From Pseudoalteromonas distincta (GTDB taxonomy: Bacteria > Pseudomonadota > Gammaproteobacteria > Enterobacterales > Alteromonadaceae), in assembly GCF_000814675.1 (NCBI RefSeq), contig NZ_JWIG01000015.1, positions 167,891-231,890 of the forward strand: a DNA stretch of 64,000 nucleotides, in the 5' to 3' direction. Made by a program: the position numbers and the translations under genes. The notes beneath the pieces were generated by a model. It searched no databases, was not told where the DNA came from, and saw only the letters and a program-made list of their open reading frames with translations. Positions 47,399 to 55,848 of this stretch are shown piece by piece (positions within the stretch are counted from its first letter, which is position 1; every line of letters begins with the position of its first letter).

Positions 47399-48934
47399 AT
47401 GACTGATAAAATCCAAGACGAAAACAAGTTAATCGCTGAGCGTCGTGGCAAGTTAGACGCGATACGCGAAAATTGCCCAGCCAACGGTCATCCAAACCAA
47501 TTCCGTCGTGAGCATTACACGGCTGATTTGCAAGCCCAGTTTGGTGATAAGAGCAAAGAAGAATTAGTTGAACTACAAGAAGTTGTGTCTATTGCTGGAC
47601 GTATTTTAGCAAAGCGTGGACCGTTTTTTGTAATTCAAGACATGAAAGGTCGCGTACAAGCGTATGCATCTAAAGATGTTCAAAAAGACCTTAAAGAAAA
47701 ATATGGTCAGCTAGACACTGGCGATATTATAGGTGTTAAAGGTGCGTTAAATAAATCGGGTAAAGGCGATTTATACGTAGAAATGACTGAGTATCAATTA
47801 CTAACTAAGTCACTTCGTCCGTTACCTGAAAAATTCCATGGCTTATCAGATCAAGAAACAAAGTACCGCCAACGTTATGTTGACTTAATTACTAACGAAG
47901 CAACGCGCGAAACATTCCGCATTCGCTCACAAGTAGTTGAAGGCATTCGTCGCTTTTTAGCAGACCGTGACTTTATGGAAGTAGAAACACCTATGCTACA
48001 GGTTATACCTGGTGGTGCATCTGCGCGTCCGTTTGTAACTCACCATAACGCGCTTGATATCGACATGTACCTACGTATAGCGCCAGAGCTTTACTTAAAG
48101 CGCTTAGTGGTAGGTGGTTTTGATCGTGTATTTGAAATTAACCGTAACTTCCGTAACGAAGGGTTATCTACACGTCACAACCCAGAATTTACAATGATTG
48201 AATTTTACCAAGCATACGCTGATTACATCGACCTGATGAACATCACCGAAGATATGCTACGTACTGTTGCAGAAAACGTACTAGGTAGTGCAATTGTAGT
48301 TAATACAACTAAGGACGAAAACGGCGAAGTTATCGATTCAGTTGAATACGACTTTGGTCAACCGTTTACACGTTTAAGTATGGCGGATGCTATCTTAAAA
48401 TATAACCCTGAGTTTGATGCTGCGGTATTTAACGACCCAGAAAACCACTTTGAAGAGTTAAAAGCGTACGCTAAACAAGTGCACGTTAAAATTCCTGAAA
48501 ACTGTGTTTGGGGTCCAGGTAAGTTTCTTTGTGAAATATTTGAAGAAACAGCAGAGCACATGCTTATTCAACCTACGTTTATTACTGGTTACCCGTGGGA
48601 AGTATCACCACTTGCACGCCGTAACGACGAAAACCCATTTGTTACCGACCGTTTTGAGTTTTTTGTTGGCGGCCGTGAACTTGCAAATGGTTTCTCTGAG
48701 CTTAACGATGCACAGGACCAAGCTGAGCGCTTTACTCGTCAAGTTGAAGAGAAAGACGCAGGCGATGATGAAGCAATGCACTACGACGAAGACTACATAC
48801 GCGCACTAGAGTACGGCTTACCGCCAACGGCTGGTGAAGGTATTGGTATTGACCGTTTAGTTATGTTGTTTACTGATTCATCAACAATTAAAGACGTTAT
48901 TTTGTTCCCGCATATGCGTCCACAAGCTGACTAA
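47399..48934 (+). CDS. lysS: Lysyl-tRNA synthetase (class II)
   Basis: 511 residues. The N-terminal OB-fold anticodon domain (about 60-160, [19 protein letters not shown]) is followed by the class II catalytic core with motif 1 ([15 protein letters not shown]), motif 2 ([20 protein letters not shown]) and motif 3 ([11 protein letters not shown]). It lies 26 bases after prfB, as in E. coli where they share a transcript. Confidence 0.98.
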   Translation: MTDKIQDENKLIAERRGKLDAIRENCPANGHPNQFRREHYTADLQAQFGDKSKEELVELQEVVSIAGRILAKRGPFFVIQDMKGRVQAYASKDVQKDLKEKYGQLDTGDIIGVKGALNKSGKGDLYVEMTEYQLLTKSLRPLPEKFHGLSDQETKYRQRYVDLITNEATRETFRIRSQVVEGIRRFLADRDFMEVETPMLQVIPGGASARPFVTHHNALDIDMYLRIAPELYLKRLVVGGFDRVFEINRNFRNEGLSTRHNPEFTMIEFYQAYADYIDLMNITEDMLRTVAENVLGSAIVVNTTKDENGEVIDSVEYDFGQPFTRLSMADAILKYNPEFDAAVFNDPENHFEELKAYAKQVHVKIPENCVWGPGKFLCEIFEETAEHMLIQPTFITGYPWEVSPLARRNDENPFVTDRFEFFVGGRELANGFSELNDAQDQAERFTRQVEEKDAGDDEAMHYDEDYIRALEYGLPPTAGEGIGIDRLVMLFTDSSTIKDVILFPHMRPQAD

Positions 48935-48956
48935 TCTTTAGTAGAACAAAGTAAGT

Positions 48957-48991
48957 TAATAAACGCCGCTTAATAGCGGCGTTTTTTTTAC
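48957..48991 (+). terminator. Terminator after lysS
   Basis: AAACGCCGCT / AGCGGCGTTT with a TAAT loop region, then a run of T. Confidence 0.93.
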
Positions 48992-49256
48992 TTATAATTA
49001 GTGTTTTAATTAATAAGTACTACACTAAAAATTAAAGGTAATTATTAGTGCTGATTAATGTGCAATCAGCTTCAATAACTTATTGTTATTGGAAGTTTTT
49101 AATATTAAAACTAACAGTGCTATAGCTTTTTAGTATGATTGTTTTTTAAACACATGTTGTATTTATGTAAATATTTAGGCTAGAATACGCACGAAATTTA
49201 CACTGCTTGGTATTTAGCAGTTAAATATAGATTCTTAAAGGACCTAGAAAAAGAGT

Positions 49257-49439
49257 ATGAAAGACAAGCGATTAGATGATTTATCAGAAGAATGCACATC
49301 AGAGCAAGAACGAAACGCTTACTACCATGCTTGTATCGCTGAATTTCAACAATTAGGTTACCAAGAACAGTATTTGGCTCAGTTAACTGATGATTTAGTT
49401 CCCGTGCTAGGTGTTAATCCTTCAAATAAAAATACGTAA
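49257..49439 (+). CDS. Small hypothetical protein
   Basis: 60 residues, acidic N-terminal half (LDDLSEECTSEQERNAYYHA) with amphipathic character and no signal peptide. AAAGAG lies just before the ATG and AAGGACC a little further upstream. No family is recognised. It stands alone, about 320 bases after lysS and before the tRNA cluster. The codons look normal, so it is probably a real gene. Confidence 0.55.
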   Translation: MKDKRLDDLSEECTSEQERNAYYHACIAEFQQLGYQEQYLAQLTDDLVPVLGVNPSNKNT

Positions 49440-49525
49440 CCCGCTTAAATTTCAAACTAATTACACTTTTAAACCAAGCATATGTGCAATCTATAACCAT
49501 ATAGTCGTTTTTGGTAGAAAAGTGT

Positions 49526-49553
49526 TTGACATATTTTCTGAAATCTTTATTAT
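49526..49553 (+). promoter_or_regulatory. Promoter of the tRNA cluster
   Basis: TTGACA at 49526 and TATTAT at 49548, 16 bases apart, followed by a GC-rich ACGCCCC stretch. This discriminator is typical of stable-RNA promoters under stringent control. tRNA-Ser begins 14 bases later. Confidence 0.75.
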
Positions 49554-49567
49554 ACGCCCCACAAGAC

Positions 49568-49660
49568 GGAGAGGTGTCCGAGTGGCCGAAGGAGCTCCCC
49601 TGCTAAGGGAGTATAGAGTTTGTAGCTCTATCGAGGGTTCGAATCCCTCCCTCTCCACCA
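49568..49660 (+). tRNA. tRNA-Ser (GCU)
   Basis: 93 bases with encoded CCA. Acceptor GGAGAGG / CCTCTCC, anticodon stem CTCCC-CTGCTAA-GGGAG with anticodon GCT, a long variable arm (type II tRNA), and T-loop GGTTCGAATCC. It reads AGC and AGT codons. Confidence 0.97.
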
Positions 49661-49697
49661 TTTCTTTTAATGGCGTGTTTTGTAAATTTTAAAGTAT

Positions 49698-49774
49698 GGG
49701 TGCATAGCTCAGCTGGATAGAGTACTCGGCTACGAACCGAGCGGTCGGAGGTTCGAATCCTCCTGCGCCCACCA
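49698..49774 (+). tRNA. tRNA-Arg (ACG), copy 1
   Basis: 77 bases, CCA encoded. Acceptor GGGTGCA / TGCGCCC (one G-T pair), anticodon stem CTCGG-CTACGAA-CCGAG with anticodon ACG, which TadA would edit to ICG. Very like E. coli argV-type tRNA in its lower half. Confidence 0.97.
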
Positions 49775-49847
49775 TACTTTAATAACTCGCTTAGAGTCTA
49801 AATAAGCAAAAGCTCTACTTAGAGTTAAAATAAGTAAACTATAAAGT

Positions 49848-49924
49848 GGGTGCATAGCTCAGCTGGATAGAGTACTCGGCTACGAACCGAGCGGTCGGAG
49901 GTTCGAATCCTCCTGCGCCCACCA
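49848..49924 (+). tRNA. tRNA-Arg (ACG), copy 2
   Basis: Identical in sequence to copy 1. The spacer before it holds a repeated CTTAGAGT-type motif, pointing to tandem duplication of tRNA plus spacer. Confidence 0.97.
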
Positions 49925-49975
49925 CTTTATAGACTCATACTTAGAGTAAAAACAAGTAATAGTAAAAATGAAAGC

Positions 49976-50052
49976 GGGTGCATAGCTCAGCTGGATAGAG
50001 TACTCGGCTACGAACCGAGCGGTCGGAGGTTCGAATCCTCCTGCGCCCACCA
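49976..50052 (+). tRNA. tRNA-Arg (ACG), copy 3
   Basis: Identical to copy 1, with encoded CCA. A small hairpin with a T run follows about 40 bases later. Confidence 0.97.
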
Positions 50053-50088
50053 CTTTCATGTTTTCATACACTTTTAAGTGTAAGAAAA

Positions 50089-50116
50089 ATAAACCGATGG
50101 AAATCGGTTTTTTTAT
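50089..50116 (+). terminator. Terminator-like hairpin after tRNA-Arg copy 3
   Basis: AAACCGAT / ATCGGTTT with a GGAA loop and a T run. It may attenuate read-through into the fourth tRNA. Confidence 0.75.
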
Positions 50117-50167
50117 GCCTGAATTAATACGCTCTGCTTAGAGTTTAAATAAGCAATCTATGAAAGT

Positions 50168-50244
50168 GGGTGCATAGCTCAGCTGGATAGAGTACTCGGC
50201 TACGAACCGAGCGGTCGGAGGTTCGAATCCTCCTGCGCCCACCA
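50168..50244 (+). tRNA. tRNA-Arg (ACG), copy 4
   Basis: Identical to copy 1. The ACTTTCATAAACAAGCCGAC tail behind it recurs after both tRNA fossils. Confidence 0.97.
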
Positions 50245-50255
50245 CTTTCATAAAC

Positions 50256-50281
50256 AAGCCGACATTAAGTCGGTTTTTTTG
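50256..50281 (+). terminator. Terminator of the tRNA-Arg cluster (first of three copies)
   Basis: AGCCGAC / GTCGGTT with an ATTAA loop, followed by seven T. Identical copies lie behind the two fossils, at 50382 and 50519. Confidence 0.85.
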
Positions 50282-50320
50282 TGCCCGAAATAAAGTAAAG
50301 TGTAGGTTTAGAAGGATTAA

Positions 50321-50371
50321 GAACCAAGCAGTCGGAGGTTCACTCTTACAAGATACGTCCTGCGCCCACCA
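50321..50371 (+). pseudogene. tRNA-Arg (ACG) fossil 1
   Basis: GAACCAAGCAGTCGGAGGTTC and TCCTGCGCCCACCA are the 3' half of the tRNA, but the T-loop bases are replaced by a 16-base ACTCTTACAAGATACG insert and the 5' half is unrecognisable. It cannot fold as a tRNA. Confidence 0.8.
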
Positions 50372-50381
50372 CTTTCATAAA

Positions 50382-50407
50382 CAAGCCGACATTAAGTCGG
50401 TTTTTTT
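50382..50407 (+). terminator. Second copy of the tRNA-cluster terminator
   Basis: Same hairpin and T run as at 50256, carried along with fossil 1. Confidence 0.75.
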
Positions 50408-50457
50408 GTGCCTAAAATAAAGTGAAATAAAGTGAAGTGTAGGTTTAGGCGAATTGA

Positions 50458-50508
50458 GAACCAAGCAGTCGGAGGTTCACTCTTACAAGATACGTCCTGC
50501 GCCCACCA
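50458..50508 (+). pseudogene. tRNA-Arg (ACG) fossil 2
   Basis: Same 3' half and the same 16-base T-loop replacement as fossil 1. The decay therefore preceded the duplication that made the pair. Confidence 0.8.
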
Positions 50509-50518
50509 CTTTCATAAA

Positions 50519-50545
50519 CAAGCCGACATTAAGTCGGTTTTTTTG
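50519..50545 (+). terminator. Third copy of the tRNA-cluster terminator
   Basis: Same hairpin and T run, after fossil 2. Confidence 0.75.
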
Positions 50546-50580
50546 CGCCTAAAATAAAGTGAAATGTAAACTACCACTCC

Positions 50581-51104
50581 TGTAGCCGCAGAGCTTGCTC
50601 GCGTGAGAAGAGCCAGCTTCTAATCTATAAAATTCACAGTACGTTTACGAGCTTCGCTCGTCGCGTCAGCAAGCTGCACGCCTACAAGTAAAACCAACCC
50701 AATATTTAAATCCAAACTCCGAGTTTATTCATCCTCTGTAGACGCAGAGCTTGCTCGCGTGAGAAGCGACAGCTTCTAATTGAATAAACTCACAGCACAA
50801 TACATTTACGAGCTTCGCTCGTCGCGTCAGCAAGCTGCACGCCTACAAGTAAAACCAACCCTAATCTTTAAATCTAAACTCCGAGCTTATTCATTCGTTG
50901 TAGACGCTGAGCTTGCTCGCGTGAGAAGCGCCAGCTTCTAATTGAATAAACTCACAGCAAAACATTTACGAGCTTCGTTCGTCGCGTCAGCAAGCTGCAC
51001 GCCTACAAGCAAAACCATCCCTAATCTTTAAATCCAAACTCCGAGTTTATTCATCCGTTGTAGACGCTGAGCTTGCTCACGTGAGAAGCGCCAGCTTCTA
51101 ATCA
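50581..51104. repeat. Tandem REP/BIME-like array (three full units and one partial)
   Basis: Units start TGTAG at 50581, 50737, 50899 and 51059, with periods of 156, 162 and 160 bases. Each full unit opens TGTAGACGCTGAGCTTGCTC and closes GCAAGCTGCACGCCTACA, which are imperfect inverted copies. Inside are hairpins AGAAGCGCCAGCTTCT and CGAGCTTCGCTCG. Units are joined by a 50-base linker with TCCAAACTCCGAGTTTATTC. No ORF; the spacers are not unique, so it is not a CRISPR array. Confidence 0.88.
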
Positions 51105-51199
51105 CTATATCTACTCAAGCCCACTTAACCCTTTTCTAAAGCTGCTCTTTATTATTACCTATGTTATTTTAAACGCCTTGTTTAAAAGGATATTGCAGT

Positions 51200-52375
51200 A
51201 TGTTTAAAACCCTATTTATTACGTTGTTTTTTATTTTTAGCGCCATTTTTATTGCAAGCGTGCAAGCCAACGAAGTTAACAACTCACTTGTAGTAGGTGC
51301 GCAGCAATATGCTAAATATTTACCGCAGTTAAAAAATAAACGTGTAGGGCTAGTCGTTAATCAAACATCAATGGTGGAGCAAACTCACTTAGTAGATGCG
51401 CTGCTGACTAAAAATATTAATATAACTAAAATTTTTGCACCTGAGCATGGCTTTCGTGGCGATCACGATGCGGGCGCACATGTAAAAAATGCCGTTGATA
51501 GCAAAACCGGTATTCCACTTATTTCTATTTACGGTAAAAATAAAAAACCAAGCCAAGCTGCTTTAGCCGATGTTGATGTGATTATTTTTGACATTCAAGA
51601 TGTGGGAGTGCGTTTTTATACCTACATAAGTTCAATGCACTACATGATGGAAGCCGCTGCAGAGCAGGGGGTAGAATTTTTGGTACTCGACAGACCCAAT
51701 CCAAATATTGCCTACGTTGATGGGCCAATATTAGAGCCAGAATTTAAATCGTTTGTAGGAATGCATCCAATTCCTGTGTTACACGGCATGACCGTTGGCG
51801 AGCTTGCCAAAATGATCAAGGGCGAGGGTTGGATCAATAAAGCGCCCGATTTAAAATTAACGGTGATCCCTGTTGATCATTACACTCGCAAAAGTACTTA
51901 CAGCTTGCCTGTAAAACCCAGCCCTAATTTGCCTAACGATCAGGCGATTGCGCTTTACCCATCACTTTGCTTTTTTGAGGCAACGCCTATCAGTATTGGT
52001 AGAGGCACCGACTTTGCATTTCAAGTAATTGGCTATTCGCCAGTAGCATTAGGTGATTTTAATTTTACACCGCGCGCAATTAAAGGCGCTGCTTTAAACC
52101 CTAAATTTAAAAACCAAACCGTGCAAGGGCTCGATTTAAGACAAGCAAACACCACAGGCCTAAATTTAACTTACTTAATAAATGCGTACACGGAGCTTAG
52201 TAAAAACAACATCTCGTTTTTTGAGCGCGCTGACTTTATGGATAAGCTAGCGGGTACTAATAAATTGCGCTTAGCTATAGAAGCAGGACAATCAGAAGCG
52301 CAAATAAAACAAAGCTGGCAGGCGGGGCTTGCGCAATTTAAAGCGCAAAGAGCGCCTTACTTGTTATATAAATAA
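51200..52375 (+). CDS. NamZ-like exo-beta-N-acetylmuramidase (DUF1343)
   Basis: 391 residues with a signal peptide (cleavage near VQANE, residue 24). RVGLVVNQTSMV, FAPEHGFRGDHDAGAHV, YGKNKKPS and FDIQDVGVRFYTYISSM are DUF1343 hallmarks. The family founder, B. subtilis NamZ (YbbC), removes terminal MurNAc from peptidoglycan fragments. The downstream gene is an AmiE-like serine hydrolase, the same partnership as in the B. subtilis mur operon. It is probably periplasmic and part of cell-wall recycling; this role is inferred from the family. Confidence 0.85.
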   Translation: MFKTLFITLFFIFSAIFIASVQANEVNNSLVVGAQQYAKYLPQLKNKRVGLVVNQTSMVEQTHLVDALLTKNINITKIFAPEHGFRGDHDAGAHVKNAVDSKTGIPLISIYGKNKKPSQAALADVDVIIFDIQDVGVRFYTYISSMHYMMEAAAEQGVEFLVLDRPNPNIAYVDGPILEPEFKSFVGMHPIPVLHGMTVGELAKMIKGEGWINKAPDLKLTVIPVDHYTRKSTYSLPVKPSPNLPNDQAIALYPSLCFFEATPISIGRGTDFAFQVIGYSPVALGDFNFTPRAIKGAALNPKFKNQTVQGLDLRQANTTGLNLTYLINAYTELSKNNISFFERADFMDKLAGTNKLRLAIEAGQSEAQIKQSWQAGLAQFKAQRAPYLLYK

Positions 52376-52384
52376 GGGCTAAGC

Positions 52385-54043
52385 ATGTTTATTGCTGTAA
52401 AAAATCAAAGGTGTGGTTATATCAAACAAGCTTTTATAGTGGCATTGAGCTTTATTATTGTGGGTTGTAGTACACCACCTGAGCCTATTAGCTCGATGCT
52501 ACCACTTACAAAGAGCCAACTTGTAGAGCTGCCTAATGCACAAGTGGTTGTAACGTTTCCTGAGGTAAATCCAAGTAGCCGGTTTTATGTAAATAACCGA
52601 GGAACGTTTAAAGCTTACAAAGGGCGCGGGCAATTATTAATACAAAACCATAACGCACAAAGCGCCGATATTTACATTAATAATAAAAAGCTCGACGTTA
52701 ACCAACTAAGCGCCAACACCTTATACAATTACAGTTTGGCAAAAAATACTCACAACGGTGTTAATACCTTTAAAGTTGAAAATATTCTCCCTGCTGGCGC
52801 AAGTTTAACGCTGCGTTTTGCATTTCCTACTTTAAGCGATGAACCAAAAAAGCATATAGATTTTACTGAAGTAGACACATTAATTAAACGCGATGTAAAA
52901 GCGGGTTTTCCTGGGGCTGTATTGGCAGTTGTTAAAAATGGCGAGCTAATAAAATTAACCGCCTATGGCGATGCAAAGCAATACCAGCAAAGTGATTTAA
53001 TGCTACTTCGGCCAGAGCCCATGCAAACTAATACCTTGTTTGATCTTGCCTCAAACACCAAAATATTTGCCACAAACTTTGCACTTATGAAATTAGTAAG
53101 CGAAGGGTTATTAAATATTAATAAACCCGTACAAAGCTACCTAAGCGAATATAAAGGTGAAGGGCGAGCAAAGCGCACAGTAAAAGACTTACTCACACAC
53201 AGCGCCGGATACCCGCCAGTATTTGACTTTCATCGTAAAGATGGCAGCTACGGCGACGCGTTTTATTCGCAAAACAGTAAAACTACCAAACAGCTATTAC
53301 TTACCAGCGTGCCTTTTAGTAGTAAATCATCTGGGCAGCATGTTTACTCAGATATTGATTACATGATTTTAGGCGTACTCATTGAGCGCATAACTGGGCA
53401 GCCCCTTGACGAATACCTAGAGCAGCAAGTGTACGCGCCACTAAAATTAACTAACACGTTATTTAATCCACTTAAAAAAGGCTTTAAGCCGCAGCAATTT
53501 GCAGCCACTGAGCTTAGCGGCAACACACGAGACGGGCGCATTAAGTTTGATAATGTTCGTACCACCGTTTTACAAGGCCAAGTGCACGACGAGCGCGCTT
53601 ACTATTCACTTGATGGCGTAGCAGGGCATGCTGGGCTATTTAGTAATGCTCACGACTTAGCGGTGCTTTGCCAGCTATTACTAAATAGCGGCGGCTACGG
53701 CGACCAACAATTATTTAGTGCAAGCGCCTTAGCACAATTTTTAACGCCGCAATCAAGCGATGAGACCTACGGGCTTGGCTTTAGGCTTGCTGGTAATAAT
53801 CAAGCAAGGCGCTGGCACTTTGGCCCTTATGCAAGTGCGCAGGCTTATGGGCACACAGGTTGGACGGGTACAGTGACCGTAATTGACCCCGCTTACGACT
53901 TGGCTATTGTTTTACTTACCAATGCTCGCCATAGCGCAATTAAAGGCTCGCAAAAACGTTACGAATTTACAGGTAAACAATTTGAAACCGCGCAGTATGG
54001 ATCGGTGGTGTCGCTTATTTATGAAGCGCTACTAAATCAATAA
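52385..54043 (+). CDS. Beta-lactamase-family serine hydrolase lipoprotein (AmiE/YbbE-like)
   Basis: 552 residues. The signal peptide ends in a lipobox IVGC (Cys near residue 28), so it is a lipoprotein. A beta-rich domain fills about 40-150. The class C beta-lactamase-like domain follows, with SxxK written SNTK in LASNTKIFATN, the Tyr motif in VYSDIDYM, and HTGWTG in the KTG position. The B. subtilis homologue AmiE is an N-acetylmuramyl-L-alanine amidase. It lies 9 bases after the NamZ-like gene. A D-Ala esterase or carboxypeptidase role is the alternative. Confidence 0.83.
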   Translation: MFIAVKNQRCGYIKQAFIVALSFIIVGCSTPPEPISSMLPLTKSQLVELPNAQVVVTFPEVNPSSRFYVNNRGTFKAYKGRGQLLIQNHNAQSADIYINNKKLDVNQLSANTLYNYSLAKNTHNGVNTFKVENILPAGASLTLRFAFPTLSDEPKKHIDFTEVDTLIKRDVKAGFPGAVLAVVKNGELIKLTAYGDAKQYQQSDLMLLRPEPMQTNTLFDLASNTKIFATNFALMKLVSEGLLNINKPVQSYLSEYKGEGRAKRTVKDLLTHSAGYPPVFDFHRKDGSYGDAFYSQNSKTTKQLLLTSVPFSSKSSGQHVYSDIDYMILGVLIERITGQPLDEYLEQQVYAPLKLTNTLFNPLKKGFKPQQFAATELSGNTRDGRIKFDNVRTTVLQGQVHDERAYYSLDGVAGHAGLFSNAHDLAVLCQLLLNSGGYGDQQLFSASALAQFLTPQSSDETYGLGFRLAGNNQARRWHFGPYASAQAYGHTGWTGTVTVIDPAYDLAIVLLTNARHSAIKGSQKRYEFTGKQFETAQYGSVVSLIYEALLNQ

Positions 54044-54234
54044 GCTATCGTATAGGTTAAAACGTACTAACAGCATTACTCTAAGTGATTTATTTACAGG
54101 TGACTTGAGTAAGGCAATCCATTAAGCTAAGCGGTTTACAAATCTAAGCCAGTTTATGCTGCTAGGCTTAACAAATAAGCGATAAAACGCGTACAAAGCG
54201 AGAGTGGCTCGCTAATAATTAAGGTTAACTTTTT

Positions 54235-55611
54235 ATGCATTGGTATTCTATTTTACCGCCGCTAATTGCGATTGCTATCGTGTTTTGGCGAAAAGAAGTG
54301 ATTATGGCGCTACTTGTTGCTGTTGCTTCTTCTGAGTTTTTACTTGCCCTTCAGGGCGAAGGTAATAGCTTGTTTGACACTTTTTTAAATACCATTGAAC
54401 GTATTATTTCGGTTGCCAGCTCGCCAGGTAATACACGCATATTAATATTTAGTATTTTAATTGGTGCACTGCTTGCCTACATTCGCGAATCTGGCGGCGT
54501 TGCAGCAACGGTTAATATGTTAATGAACAAAGGTATTGCAAAAAGTAAGCGCCAAGTGGGCTTTTTAACCATGTTTACCGGCATTGCAGTGTTTATAGAA
54601 TCTAACTTGAGCGTACTTACCTCAGGGATTTTATCGCGTGGCTTATTCGACAAATTTAAAATGAGCCGAGCGCGTCTAGCGTACATTATTGATAGCACCA
54701 GTGCGCCAGTGTGTATTTTAATTCTGCTTAATGGCTGGGGTGCGTTTGTACTTGGTTTATTAGGTAACTACGAGCTAGGTGAGTCGGCTGTATCGGTGTT
54801 GTGGGGCAGCGTTGGGTATAACTTTTACGCCATAATTACCCTTGCCATTGTTTTTTATACCATCGCGTTTGATAAAGTGCATGGCCCAATGAAAGAAGCC
54901 GAAGAAAAACTAGAGCTTCAAACAACTGACTTAAAAGAAGAAGTAAAAGGCTCTAAAGCGCGTTACATGTTAATCCCGCTTATTACGCTTATTACCAGCA
55001 TGGTTGGCTTTATGTATTACACCGGAAATGGTGTATTAGCCGAGGGCAGCGGCTCTAAATCAGTATTATATGCAACGGTTTTAGCCATTGTTGTCGCTTA
55101 CTTTTTAATGATTGGCTCACGTAAATTTACGCATCATCAATTAGTTGATACCGGTTTTAAAGGTATGGGCGAATTAATGCCACTGGTCGCCATTGTACTG
55201 CTTTCGCTTACACTTGGCGCAAGCTTAAAAGAGTTGGGTACTGGTGTATTTGTAGCGTCGCTTGTTGGCGACTACCTACCTATTTACTTAATAGTACCGG
55301 TGCTGTTTTTAACCGGCGCAGTTATGTCGTTTACTACGGGTACATCGTGGGGCACGTTTGCTATATTAATCCCAATTGGTGTGCCACTTATTCAAGCGCT
55401 AGGTTTACCGCCATCGCTTGTTGTTGGTGCTATTTTAGGTGGTGGTATATTTGGCGATCACTGCTCGCCTATATCCGACACCAGCGCTGTATCGGCTATT
55501 GCATCGGGGTGCGACTTACTCACCCACGTTAAAACGCAGCTACCGTATGCCTTATTTGGTGGCGGCCTTACGTTTTTAGCGTACTTAGTAACAAGCATTA
55601 TTGTTTTATAA
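54235..55611 (+). CDS. NhaC-family Na+/H+ antiporter-like permease
   Basis: 458 residues with about 11-12 membrane helices. The C-terminal half contains TGTSWGTFAILIPIGVPL and GGGIFGDHCSPISDTS, the signature of the NhaC/ArsB-like superfamily. It would exchange cations or organic anions for protons. It follows the two cell-wall genes with a 191-base gap, so a shared role (for example import of released amino acids or sugars) is possible but unproven. Confidence 0.82.
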   Translation: MHWYSILPPLIAIAIVFWRKEVIMALLVAVASSEFLLALQGEGNSLFDTFLNTIERIISVASSPGNTRILIFSILIGALLAYIRESGGVAATVNMLMNKGIAKSKRQVGFLTMFTGIAVFIESNLSVLTSGILSRGLFDKFKMSRARLAYIIDSTSAPVCILILLNGWGAFVLGLLGNYELGESAVSVLWGSVGYNFYAIITLAIVFYTIAFDKVHGPMKEAEEKLELQTTDLKEEVKGSKARYMLIPLITLITSMVGFMYYTGNGVLAEGSGSKSVLYATVLAIVVAYFLMIGSRKFTHHQLVDTGFKGMGELMPLVAIVLLSLTLGASLKELGTGVFVASLVGDYLPIYLIVPVLFLTGAVMSFTTGTSWGTFAILIPIGVPLIQALGLPPSLVVGAILGGGIFGDHCSPISDTSAVSAIASGCDLLTHVKTQLPYALFGGGLTFLAYLVTSIIVL

Positions 55612-55630
55612 AATACAATTGCTTAAATAG

Positions 55631-55662
55631 TCAAAAGCCTGCTTATTGCAGGCTTTTTTGTT
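55631..55662 (+). terminator. Terminator after the NhaC-like gene
   Basis: AAAAGCCTGC / GCAGGCTTTT with a TTATT loop region, then TTG. Confidence 0.9.
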
Positions 55663-55848
55663 TTTAAATTAAGACCGAGGCTAGTAATACCAAGCTTAAC
55701 GACGCTCTAGCTATTAAATAAACTATTTAAATATAGACTTAAGTACCCGTATTTATATTTTTTAGGTTATTGTATAGCATGAGCTTTAAGCTTTTTGGTA
55801 GCTATAAATTCTTACTTTTTAACTCATATAAGGCTGTAAACCCACACT

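Noticed and set aside
49411..49692. ORF on the plus strand running through tRNA-Ser
   Set aside because: It crosses the promoter and the whole tRNA and has no ribosome site.
49880..50071. ORF on the minus strand opposite tRNA-Arg copies (VGAGGFEPPTARF type)
   Set aside because: It is the antisense of two tRNA-Arg genes; such ORFs are well-known annotation artefacts.
50581..51104. CRISPR array
   Set aside because: Repeat units are about 160 bp, the linkers are similar rather than unique, and no cas gene is near.
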